In this document: piece after piece, positions 28,813 through 38,800 of the stretch
Position numbering within the stretch: position 1 is the first letter of the stretch
Layout: the number at the start of each line of letters is the position of its first letter
Source: a virus
Reading direction: 5' to 3' (one strand)
Virus record (IMG/VR): IMGVR_UViG_3300042465_006864
Span: 62,001 to 126,000 of that record
Length of the DNA stretch: 64,000 nt
Position numbers and translations under genes: made by a program
The notes under the pieces: generated by a model
Told to the model about the DNA's origin: nothing
What the model saw: the letters and a program-made list of their open reading frames with translations, nothing else
Database searches by the model: none

Positions 28813-29661
28813 TTACAAACGATGAACCCTTTGCTGGTGAATCTCAAAATCAATAAATCCAATAAACAAGTCATTCGATAAAGACTTTCTAGCTTTGTCG
28901 CTTAATTTGGATGTTACGACATCTTCAATGAAGAAAAGTGGTTCGCTGTTGTATTGGTTTTTTAATGAATCATAAGAATAAGTGCCGTTTTTAACATCTC
29001 CATATTCAGTGGTTGGATTGCCAGAGAATGGTATTGTCGGGAAGACCTCGTTGAAACTATCCGCAAAAATAGAAAGTGCGCCATCCAGTTGATAAGAGTT
29101 TTCTGCCATTACTACTGCTTTCATTTGTATTTTAGTAGTGTCTTCGCCGCCAAAAGAAAATGGTGCATTGTTGATTGATTGACTCGACAAGAAGATAGCT
29201 GGCACGACATTATCGTATGGCTCAATATAAGATGCAGCCGCAGAAAAAACACGAGAGTTAGGTGTGTATTTTTTGTCTACGATCAAATCTTCTTCTCCAT
29301 CATTAGTAAAGTAGATGTTGAAATCCTTTACCGCGAAAGAACCAGAAACAGATGCTGTAGAAGCTGCGCCACTAATTAATGCTCGACCGTTATTAAAATC
29401 TAAAAGAAGTGAAGAACTTCGCGGATGAAAAGTTCCGCCAACATAAACGCCAGATGGAACAGTTGCGCCAGCGATAGATGAATCATTCACCCATTGTTTA
29501 TATGGACTGCCGAAAGCCTTGAAGCGATCATCGAGGCGATCATCGGCATAGTAATAGAATGAGCCGCTTTTGTTAGAATAGGCTTGACCTTTTTTCAGCA
29601 GGTAGTTGTCAAACCACAGCATGAAAGAGTTTGTTGCTTTGTGTTGGAATTGTTCGATCAT
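28813..29661 (-). CDS. Putative tail completion/terminator protein
   Basis: A 282-residue protein (MIEQFQHKATNSFMLWFDNYLLKKGQAY...). It lies between the neck-like gene (29665) and the tail tube-like gene, the standard site for the tail terminator/completion protein in siphoviruses. Longer than typical (130-180 residues), with a Ser/Ala-rich central part. Functional call is positional. Confidence 0.5.
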   Translation of the reverse strand: MIEQFQHKATNSFMLWFDNYLLKKGQAYSNKSGSFYYYADDRLDDRFKAFGSPYKQWVNDSSIAGATVPSGVYVGGTFHPRSSSLLLDFNNGRALISGAASTASVSGSFAVKDFNIYFTNDGEEDLIVDKKYTPNSRVFSAAASYIEPYDNVVPAIFLSSQSINNAPFSFGGEDTTKIQMKAVVMAENSYQLDGALSIFADSFNEVFPTIPFSGNPTTEYGDVKNGTYSYDSLKNQYNSEPLFFIEDVVTSKLSDKARKSLSNDLFIGFIDFEIHQQRVHRL

Positions 29662-29664
29662 TGA

Positions 29665-30267
29665 TTATTTAAGATTTAATTGTGACGATTTGATTGAAGA
29701 AAATTGTTTGATATATTTTTGTATAAATGTGGATATGTATTGAGTTCGCTTGAAGGTTCCGCTTTTTACTTTTTTAGTAGATTGAACTCCAGCAGTTGAT
29801 CTTCCAACATCGCTTTTTGCAATGTAAAAGCCAAGCCCAGAAATTCCACCTTCAATACCTTTTGCCCAACTGCGTCCAGATGCCCATGGCATTGGTGTGG
29901 CGCTAAAAATAGATGCGGCAGATGGAATCGTAATAGTAACAAGATGATCCGCTCCTTCACGAATTACAATAGACGAAGATTCCAAAAGATCCAAAATAGG
30001 CTCGATAGGTTTATCTGACCGCTCAAATCCTATAAAACCAAAAAGATTGCCTCTGCCAGCTAATGTGCCAGAAATGTTTGGAGAATCTGAGCCTCCCATA
30101 ATCTCTTGAGTAACTGGCAAGCTCAAAAAGTCGCGAATCATTTGCTCTTTGATTATGTTAAACTCTCTTTGAATTGATTCATAGACTTGCGATTGCAAAA
30201 CCTTTGCGGAGTCTTTGCGAGCTTTTTTAAGAACAGATTGAGGGATTATGGGATTGCCAATTTTCAT
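29665..30267 (-). CDS. Putative neck protein (HK97 gp10-like)
   Basis: A 200-residue basic protein. N-terminal half helical (SVLKKARKDSAKVLQSQVYESIQREF), followed by GTLAGRGNLFGFIGF and RSWAKGIEGGISGLGFYI, a layout resembling HK97-gp10-type head-tail joining proteins. Its start overlaps the stop of the upstream gene (TAATG). Confidence is moderate because the family is diverse. Confidence 0.5.
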   Translation of the reverse strand: MKIGNPIIPQSVLKKARKDSAKVLQSQVYESIQREFNIIKEQMIRDFLSLPVTQEIMGGSDSPNISGTLAGRGNLFGFIGFERSDKPIEPILDLLESSSIVIREGADHLVTITIPSAASIFSATPMPWASGRSWAKGIEGGISGLGFYIAKSDVGRSTAGVQSTKKVKSGTFKRTQYISTFIQKYIKQFSSIKSSQLNLK

Positions 30268-30725
30268 TATTCGTCGATAGGTGTCAACAGAAATTCATAG
30301 TATTGATTACTAAACAAACCAATGGGATTACCATCACTGCGGATAGAGAATGTAATGCCGTCAAATTCAACCTTGCGAGCTTCTCTAATAAACAAATAGC
30401 CTCTAGGATCAACAACGATTTTTACAGAACCATTCGGCATGATAATTTTATTTTGGGAATCAGTGCCAGCAGAAGAGTTTTGGAAAAATTCTTCATCCAT
30501 CTTTAGATAGTAAATGCGAGCTGAGAATGTTGCAGATACTGTTTGATATTCAGATGTATTTGTTGCGCCAGAATTACCATAAATAGCGTTGAATGAAGGG
30601 GAGCTGGCAATAGCTACTCTTTTTGCATTTTTATAAACAGTAATTTCGCGGGAAAAAGTATCATGTAGATCAGCAAGTCTAAGACTGACCCTATCCATGA
30701 GTTTTTGGTTAATTAAACTTGGCAT
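30267..30725 (-). CDS. Putative head-closure (stopper) protein
   Basis: A 152-residue beta-rich protein (FSREITVYKNAKRVAIASSPSF ... VDPRGYLFIREARKVEFDGITFSI). It is the first gene of the reversed block, upstream of the neck and completion genes, the usual order stopper-neck-terminator-tube. A late-type motif lies 6 nt before its ATG on the minus strand. Confidence 0.5.
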   Translation of the reverse strand: MPSLINQKLMDRVSLRLADLHDTFSREITVYKNAKRVAIASSPSFNAIYGNSGATNTSEYQTVSATFSARIYYLKMDEEFFQNSSAGTDSQNKIIMPNGSVKIVVDPRGYLFIREARKVEFDGITFSIRSDGNPIGLFSNQYYEFLLTPIDE

Positions 30726-30731
30726 ATTGAA

Positions 30732-30739
30732 ATTTACAC
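30732..30739 (-). promoter_or_regulatory. Late-type GTGTAAAT motif (minus strand)
   Basis: Minus strand GTGTAAAT ends 6 nt before the ATG at 30725. It is the promoter candidate for the whole reversed block and diverges from the plus-strand gene at 30767, which has TATAAAATA 6 nt before its ATG. Confidence 0.55.
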
Positions 30740-30766
30740 TTTTTTTTCTATTATAAAATAGATAAA

Positions 30767-31054
30767 ATGGACGCTAACCACTACTTATTAAAGCAACACA
30801 AGAAAGAAGTCACAGCTTTATTCAAGAATTACTTGAAAATTTTAGAGGACATGAAAGCTGATCACGACTTTCATTATAACAAGCTTTATGAGCTAATTCC
30901 AGAAGAACATCACGTTATTATTACTGCCGCAAATCACTTTACCAATGAAAAGTTGAATTGGATTCGCAAAAGAATACTTGATGGTGGCAACGAGTCTCTT
31001 AGAAATTTCACCGAAGAAATGGAAAACTATTCTGTTTCATTTATATTTAAATAA
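30767..31054 (+). CDS. Hypothetical protein upstream of tail chaperone-like genes
   Basis: A 95-residue helical, charged protein (MDANHYLLKQHKKEVTALFKNYLKILEDM). It precedes two genes positioned like tail assembly chaperones. TATAAAATA lies 6 nt before its ATG. No family recognised. Confidence 0.65.
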   Translation: MDANHYLLKQHKKEVTALFKNYLKILEDMKADHDFHYNKLYELIPEEHHVIITAANHFTNEKLNWIRKRILDGGNESLRNFTEEMENYSVSFIFK

Positions 31055-31059
31055 CAAGT

Positions 31060-31821
31060 ATGGAAAAAGGTTTTAAAGAATTGTACAGTTTCTCTGTTGA
31101 TAGAGAAGTGGAAAAGGAAGTTAGCTCGACTAAAAAAGACAAAAAAACAGGCGAAGAAATTACCGTGACTAAAAAAGTCAAGGAAAAAGAGCCTCTTGCA
31201 GTCAAAATTAAAAAGCCATCTCGCCGCGAATTAGAAGATGCTGAACTTGAGTTTAGCGTTGAAATGAGCAAATGCATCAAAAAAGGTATTCTTACTAAAG
31301 CGATGTTGGCAAAAAAATATAGCGATACTGGCGGTCTAATGAGTGAAGATGACGCTCAAGAGTTGGTAGATAACTATAAAAAGATTTTTGAATTGCAGTC
31401 CGATTATTCGAGACTAGAAATCATTCAAAACAAAACAGAGAAACAAACGAAAAGAGTCGATGAAATTATCGAAGAGCTTCAAGCAGTTCGCCGCAAGATC
31501 GTAGAAACAGAGTCGAATTATCAAGCGCTGTTCGATCATACTGCTGATGTAAAAGCTCAGAACAGACTTATTCTTTGGTATGTTATCATGCTTACCTATA
31601 TTCAAGGAGTTGATGATGAAAATCCAACACCTTATTTTGGATCGGGAGATTTTGACGACAAACTTGCGGAATATTACAAGAAAGAAGAATCCGACGATTC
31701 TCTCTATTTCTTGATTACCAAAAAAGCTGCAACAATTTTGGCGTTCTGGTTCTTCAATCAAGCTTCTGATAAAGATTCATTCGACGACCTAATGAAGCGA
31801 GTCGAAAGTAATGAACTCTAA
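31060..31821 (+). CDS. Putative tail assembly chaperone 1
   Basis: A 253-residue acidic-basic helical protein. The N-terminal part (GFKELYSFSVDREVEKEVS ... KIKKPSRRELEDAELEFSVEMSKC) is typical of small proteins coded before tape measure genes; the middle is coiled coil (LEIIQNKTEKQTKRVDEII). Tail chaperones bind the tape measure during assembly. No classical G/GT frameshift signal is seen at its end; instead the next gene starts from a GTG 2 nt later. Positional call. Confidence 0.5.
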   Translation: MEKGFKELYSFSVDREVEKEVSSTKKDKKTGEEITVTKKVKEKEPLAVKIKKPSRRELEDAELEFSVEMSKCIKKGILTKAMLAKKYSDTGGLMSEDDAQELVDNYKKIFELQSDYSRLEIIQNKTEKQTKRVDEIIEELQAVRRKIVETESNYQALFDHTADVKAQNRLILWYVIMLTYIQGVDDENPTPYFGSGDFDDKLAEYYKKEESDDSLYFLITKKAATILAFWFFNQASDKDSFDDLMKRVESNEL

Positions 31822-31823
31822 TT

Positions 31824-32792
31824 GTGACTGAAGAGGAATACATTGGAATCGTTGGAGAAATATTTGATGGCTATACAGACATAACTTTTCAAGGAAAGAC
31901 TGTATACATCAAGCATTTCTCTATTCGAGACCAACGATATATCCACAGATTTTACAACAAATACAAATCAATTGCAGAATCCAAGGGCATCCCCTCAGAA
32001 GAGGAGATGCTCAATTCTTTGCGCGAAGATGGATTATGGAGCGATAACGATGATCGCAAAATTGTAGAACTTGAACAAGAGATGGAAGGTTTAAGAGGCG
32101 CGAAAAGAAACTCATTCCTACCATCGCAGAAAAAACATATTCAAGAAACTCTTGAGGCTAAGCAGAAAGAGCTTTATTTCTTGTTTAATAAAAAAGCAGA
32201 ACTTGTAGGAAAGACATCTGAACGCTATGGTTCTCAGCGATCCAATGAGGAGTTTATTCGTTATTTGATTTATGCTGATCCGCAATGTTCCCGACATTTT
32301 TTTACAGACGAGCAGTTTTCCAATCTATCAGAAGAAGAGCTGGAGTTTTTTGTAAAAGAAAACGATCACATTAGTCATAGGCTCAATGAGTCAAACATAC
32401 AACATGTAGTATTACGCGATTTCTTCAATATGTATATGTCGCAAACAGAAGATGTTTCTGCATTTTACGGCAAAGCAATTATTGAACTTTCTGTTTACCA
32501 ATTGAAACTAGCAATTTATGCGCGTATTTTCTTCAACATGTTCCAATATAACGAAGACATTCCTGAAAGAATGAAAAAAGACCCAGAAGCAATTTTCGAC
32601 TTCGTTGAAAGAAAGAAGGGCAATAATAAAGCAAATGTCAATACTGAAAAAGGAGCTTCAGCAGTCTTCGGTGCTACAAAAGAAGACTTAGAAGCTATTG
32701 ATCCAAATGCGAGAGCAATTAGTTTATCCGATGAAATTGCAAAAAGCGGTGGCGTAATGAATATGGATCAATTGATAGAATTAATGGGCTAG
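31824..32792 (+). CDS. Putative tail assembly chaperone 2
   Basis: 322 residues from a GTG start 2 nt after the previous stop. Central coiled coil (KIVELEQEMEGLRGAKR; HIQETLEAKQKELYFLF) and helical C-terminal half. Placed just before the tape measure, where the second chaperone normally lies. No motif gives an independent identification. Confidence 0.5.
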   Translation: MTEEEYIGIVGEIFDGYTDITFQGKTVYIKHFSIRDQRYIHRFYNKYKSIAESKGIPSEEEMLNSLREDGLWSDNDDRKIVELEQEMEGLRGAKRNSFLPSQKKHIQETLEAKQKELYFLFNKKAELVGKTSERYGSQRSNEEFIRYLIYADPQCSRHFFTDEQFSNLSEEELEFFVKENDHISHRLNESNIQHVVLRDFFNMYMSQTEDVSAFYGKAIIELSVYQLKLAIYARIFFNMFQYNEDIPERMKKDPEAIFDFVERKKGNNKANVNTEKGASAVFGATKEDLEAIDPNARAISLSDEIAKSGGVMNMDQLIELMG

Positions 32793-32806
32793 TCAATAGA
32801 CTTTTG

Positions 32807-32814
32807 GTGTAATC
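32807..32814 (+). promoter_or_regulatory. Late-type GTGTAATC motif plus Shine-Dalgarno before tape measure
   Basis: GTGTAATC lies 20 nt before the ATG at 32835, and AAAAAGGAG (the only clear Shine-Dalgarno in the window) fills the space. This gene therefore has a leader, unlike the others. Confidence 0.55.
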
Positions 32815-32834
32815 CTTTATAGGAAAAAGGAGCC

Positions 32835-35800
32835 ATGTCACAGTCTATTCAATTACAAGTTACTCAGGTCGGATTAGAGCAAAGTATCGCCGCTGCAATG
32901 AAGCGTGTAGGTAGTTCTTCGCAGATTAACTTAGGGACAAGCTCAAAGCAAATTAACGCATTGAGCCAACCATTGGGCAGGATCACTGGTCAGGCAGACG
33001 AGTTCTCTAAATCCATGGCAGCAGCAAATGCCCGTGTTTTGGCATTCGGAGCTTCTGCTGGTATTATCGCAGGTGTGTCTTCGGCAATGTCTGGGCTTTT
33101 GGCTAGTACTATTAAGGTAGAAAAAAGTCTAGTAGAAATTAGCACCGTCTTAAATAAGACTGGTTCGGAACTTGACAAGTTTGGTCAAGATATTTTTAAC
33201 GTGGCGAAAAATACTGGCAAATCGTTTGACGAAGTTGCTAAAGGTGCATTAGAATTGGCTCGCCAAGGTTTAAGCGCAGAAGATACTCTTACTCGATTGA
33301 ACGATGCTTTGATTCTATCAAGACTTTCTGGATTAGATGCTACGCAATCTGTTGAGGGTTTGACCGCTGCATTCAACTCTTTCAAGAAATCTGGAATCAC
33401 AACAGCAGAAATCCTAAATAAAGTTGTGGCTGCTTCTCAAAAATATGCAGTATCGGAAAAAGATATTATTGAAGGTCTCAAGCGATCTGCTTCAGTTGCT
33501 AATTTAGCTGGTGTTTCGTTTGAAGAGTTAGCGGCTGTTATCACAGCAGTTCAAGAAAAAACCGCTAGAGGTGGTGCTGTTATCGGTAACGCTTTTAAAA
33601 CAATTTTTAGCAGAATACAAGATAAGACTGTTTTGTCTGATTTAGATGAAATGGGTATTGCTGTGACCGACCTAGCAAATGGGGAGGTATTGCCAGCGTT
33701 AAAAATATTAGAAAACTTGGCTAAAAAAATGGAAGGCTTTTCTCAAATTGAGCAAGCGGATATTGCCAAAAAACTAGGTGGTGTATATCAATTAGATAAG
33801 TTGCTAGCTGCATTAAGTGACCTTTCTGATGAAGCATCGGTTACAACAGGAGCTTTAAATGCCATGGAAAAAGCTGGAAATTCAGCATATCAGAAAAATG
33901 CAGTTCTTAATCAAACTCTAGCAGCATTATTAAATAAAGTTGCCGTAAGTGCTGAACAGCTTGGCGCAAAACTTGGTGAAATTGGCGTAACAGATAACTT
34001 GAAGAATGTTTTGGGATTTTTCAATAGCTTGCTAGAAGGAATTCAAAAGATTTTGGGTGAGGAAAGTGGTTTAGGAAATTTAGTCCGTGGATTAGTAAAG
34101 GGTCTTGGAAGCTTTTTGGCTGGACCTGGTTTGGCTTTATTTGGTGGTATTATTCTTAAACTCTCCAAGGATTTAGTACAGTTTGGATTTGCCAGTTTAA
34201 AAGCATTCTTTGGAATTGGCAAAGCGGCTAAAGAAGTTCAAAATGTTGAAGGAGCAATTTCTCAAATATTGTCTAAGAACGTCAATCTACAACAACAGTT
34301 GTTTGCATTAGAAGGCAATAGAGCTGCCCAATTGAGATTAATTACTGGAGCATTGGTTGAGCAAGAAGCTCTTCTTCGAAGAAGCGCTAATATTTCTTCT
34401 GGACTAGCAGCGCCTCTTTATAATGTAGGAGCTAGAGCTAAAAGTTCTGGCTTGCGCATTGGTAATAGTGCTGGTGGTTACATGCCAGCAGTCGCCCAAG
34501 AAAGCAAATCAATTCAAAAGGGAGTTGGTGGCGCTCGCGCAGGTGATAAGCCTGTTGTTGTGCCGAACTTCAACTTTGGTAGTGGTAAAAAGGGAACCAT
34601 GGTCGCTCATACTGGCGAGTATATTGTGCCGAATTTCAATGGAAGCGGTGGATCTGCTGTGTTTAATAGGCAAATGGTTCAATCTATGGGATTGCCATCA
34701 GGAGCAAAGAAAATAAATGCGGCTGGTGGATTGATTCCAAATTTTGCAAAAGTTTCGGAAATTGCCAAATATAATCCTAGAGTAGCAACCGCTTTACAAA
34801 AATCAGATTTAACGGATAAAAGATTAAATAAATTAGATTTAGTAAATTTATTTAATAACAAATATCAACAAGAATTTATTCCTAAACTGCCAAATGAATC
34901 AGCCAATCAATACGAAGAAAGAGTGACTAGATTACTTGGATATAACAATAATGACACTTTAAAACATCGTGGAAGTTCTGCTGTAGATGGATTTATTAAA
35001 AAATCAAATTCTATAAAATTATTAGAAGTTAAATCTGGAGCTTGGAATTCTTATGAAGTTTTAAATAAATTTCTAAGAGCGTTACCAGAAAATTATGGAG
35101 CAAATAATGCTTTAGATATTTGGACGGGTAATAGAGATGATATAAAGGTGCAAGCGACTATAGCTTCACCAATTAAAAAAAACTTTGCAGCGAAACAGGC
35201 TGGTTTATTTTCTAGGGCTGCAAATGGCTTTATTCCAAACTTCGCGCCAAAGTTTAATGCCGAAACAGTTAGAAAATATGCTGACGAAATTCAAAAATAT
35301 AAAGATCCAACAAAAGATTTTTATCAATTCCCCGATGGAACAGGTGGCTATGGATCTCAGATCAAAAATGTTTTGTCAAGACAACAATCAAAAGCTGTTG
35401 CTAACAAGCAAATAAAGGAGAAAAAAATAGAAGACAGGGGATTCTTTAATTTAAGTGCCGATTCACTTGGTGGAATACTTTTGGTTTCTCCTAGATTTGG
35501 CAAAAGCCAAGGCTCATTAGATACATCAATGCAGATTGGAGAAATCCCATTCTTCAATCAAGACAAGTCAATGTCAATTGACAAAAACAAATATATCAAA
35601 CTGTCTGGCATCAAAACAACTAATACTCCAAGCGGCAGGGATTTAAAGTCGTTGAGAGCAGATGTTAATGAATTATTTTCGGACGGAATCGTTAGACTTG
35701 CGAATAGGCTTTACGGCGAAACTTTTGATCCCGCTAGCGGAGGTGAATTTTCTGCAAAATTACAATCCTTAGATGCTTCCAAAAAACAACAGCTACTTCC

Positions 35801-38800
35801 TCCTGCTGCACAAGGTGACTTGTTTGAAGCTGCTGGAAAGGTAGCTCTTAATAGTTTTGCAAATTTAGAATCTTTATTTGGATCTGGTGAGCAAAATAGA
35901 CCATTCGATTTCCAAAATCCAGAAGCATTGCGAAAAGTATTTGGTGTTAATGCTAAAAGGGGTGAAGCTAAGAGAGGTGGAGAGAAAAACTTCGGTTCTT
36001 CTAAGCAGGTTCAGGGAATAATTAAAAAAATCTTTAATGATTCTGAATATTCATCAAGCGCTATAAAATCTTTGCGTGGTCAAGGTGCGTTTGATTTTTC
36101 CAAAGCACAAAAAGCTGCGCAAGAAAAAAATGCTGCTGGCGGTTTCATTCCTAATTTTTATGATTATAAATTAAAAAAACAAGGAAAAGATAGTAAACGC
36201 GAGATACTTGATAAAATAACAGGCAGCTATTTAACCTATTCAAAAAATAATGATAACTTAGAGATAAAAACAGCATTTTCCTATAAAAGGGGAGCAATGT
36301 TGGGATTGTATAATAATTTAGGAAAAGTAGCAAAAAAATCTGGAAAAAGTCTATTCTCTCCAATAATTATTCCGCAAAGAGATAGATTAAAATCTTTTAA
36401 CGAAAATTCAAGCATAGATGAAATATTAAAAGCAGTATATCCACAATTAGTATATAGAGAAAAAAGCAATTCAAAAAATACAAAATTAAAGTTATACTTA
36501 GGAGGAAATGGCATAGACTTGTCAGGAAAAAATATTTTCCAGCAAGTTGCTAATTATTTTAAAAATACATCGCCTACATCGCCTAAAGATTTATTAAGTT
36601 CTATAGAAGATCGTAAAGTTTCAATTACAAGCCTTGTAGATACTTTTGCAAATGGATATATTCCAAATTTCGCTAATCCACTTCAAGCGGCATTAGGTCG
36701 CGAAATGGCTGCTGGCGTTCCTGCTTCACAAATTTATATTGATAAGAATTCTTCGCTAAAAAATGCGGCAAACCCCATGGGCTTGATGGTTGCTAATCGT
36801 CGTGACGAACCTGCTGGTGGATTCCAAGGCATTAATCGTGCAAGAAGAGAAGGAGCCAATCCAATGATGTATGGTGCTGCTGGTGGGTTTGTGCCGAATT
36901 ATAACAATCCGTATGGGGCGAGAACAATGTATACTCAATCGGCTGCTCCTTCTTTGCCGCCTCTATCAATGAACGCCCAACAAACTGCTTCATCTGGAGC
37001 AGCTCAACCAATGGCAGCACTAACAAATTCTACTGAAGAAGTTGTAAAAGCAAATAGAGACATGCTCGGAACTATTTTTGCAGTTCAAGCTGGCATGTCT
37101 GTATTAACTGGAGCTACAGATGGAGCTACTAACGGATTCGCAAAATTTGCTAATAGCTTCGGCACAGTAGCAAGTTCCGTCTCAACTGTTGTTTTTGCTG
37201 GACAGGGATTATCTCAAGCTTTTGGTGGTGCAGAAAAAGGACTTGGTAAAGTCGTTGGAAAATTAGGTATATATGGAGCTGTAGCCGTAGGAGTCTATAC
37301 TGGATTTCAAGAATTAACAAAATATCTTGATTCTACAAATCCAGAAATTCAAAAGGCATCTGAAGCCATGTCAAGAGTTTCAGATGCAGCAAGCAGAGCC
37401 GCTGTTAATCTTAACACGTTAAATCCAGCTTTAAAAGAGCGAGTACAGAAAGAATCAAAAAAATTAATATCTGATGCTAGAAAATATACTACTACTGAGT
37501 ATGCAACTAGCGGAGGCACAATGGGCGCTTACGGTTCTAGCGCTACTAGAGAAGTTATTAGATCTGCTGAATTTGAAGGAGTTAGCGATCAAGTGCAAAC
37601 TGGTTTTGAAGAGCTTATCGCACAAGCCTCTGGAGCTGGAATTAGCGATAAAGCCATATTAAAATTGATAGCACCGAGATTTCAAAGCGACAGGAAAATG
37701 ACAACGAATGAGGTTGAAGAAATTTCGTCATCATTAAGTAATTCTATATTAACAATTGCAAAAGAAGGTTCTCCAGAAGCAATTATTAAGAGATTAAGCA
37801 AAGAGGATAGGGAAAAATATGCAAGTATGATTCCAAAAGACGTAGAAAGTGCTATTGCAAGTAGAGCTGGATCTGATGGAAAAGGTCGATCAGATAACGC
37901 ATTAGCTGGCTTGCAAGAAGAATTTTATAACGCTGGAATTGAGGGAGATATAGCTAGACAAGAATCTATTCGCAAAACAATTGATCTATTAAGAGATCAG
38001 AAAAATGCTGAAGAAAATGTTGCAAAAGAAGCGATTGATCAAATCAAAACATCTATTGCACAAGATAAATTAAGAAACGCTTTAGCCATGTCTATTGCGA
38101 AAGCCCGCAGCTTCGGTAATGATATATTAGGGCAAGAGTTATTAAAAGGTCAAGAGCTTGGAACTCTTGATGAAAAAGCTTTGCGCAATTTACAAGACAA
38201 AATAGCATTGCGTGATGTAGATCGAGAGCTTCAAGATGCAACCTCCAATTTAATACAAGAGCAAATATCACAAGCTAAAAAAATTACAGCAGACTCTGAA
38301 AAAGCTCAAGCACTGCAAGAAAAATTAAATTCTTTAAGCGCTGAAGATCTTCAAAACAGATACGTGGTAAATGAATTATTGAACGAAACTAGCAAATTGC
38401 TTGATCAAAATTCTGGACTAACAGATCAACAAAAGATAGCTCTACAGGCAACATTGGACAAATTATTTGATGAAAATGAATTAAAAAAAGACAATTTACG
38501 ACTAACCCAAGAACAAACTGGAGAATACAAAGAACAAGCTCGCCAACTTGATTTAATAAGCCAAGCATCGAAGAGGGCATTAGAAGCTCAATCTTTTAAT
38601 AGAGAAATTGGAGCGACTAAATCTATTAACGCTAATGATTTACAAATTCGCGCACTTGAGTCTTCTAAATTAGGAGCTTCAGATTCTCAAATTAGACAAA
38701 TTGATCAACAGATAGCCGCTATCAAAGCAAATACTATTGCGCTAGAACAATCTAATGCAAAAAATAAAATATTCGAAGATATGAAAAGTGAATTGTCTGC

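Noticed and set aside
31800-31830. Lambda G/GT-type frameshift between the two chaperone-like genes
   Set aside because: No slippery heptamer near the first gene's end and the second gene has its own GTG start 2 nt later.
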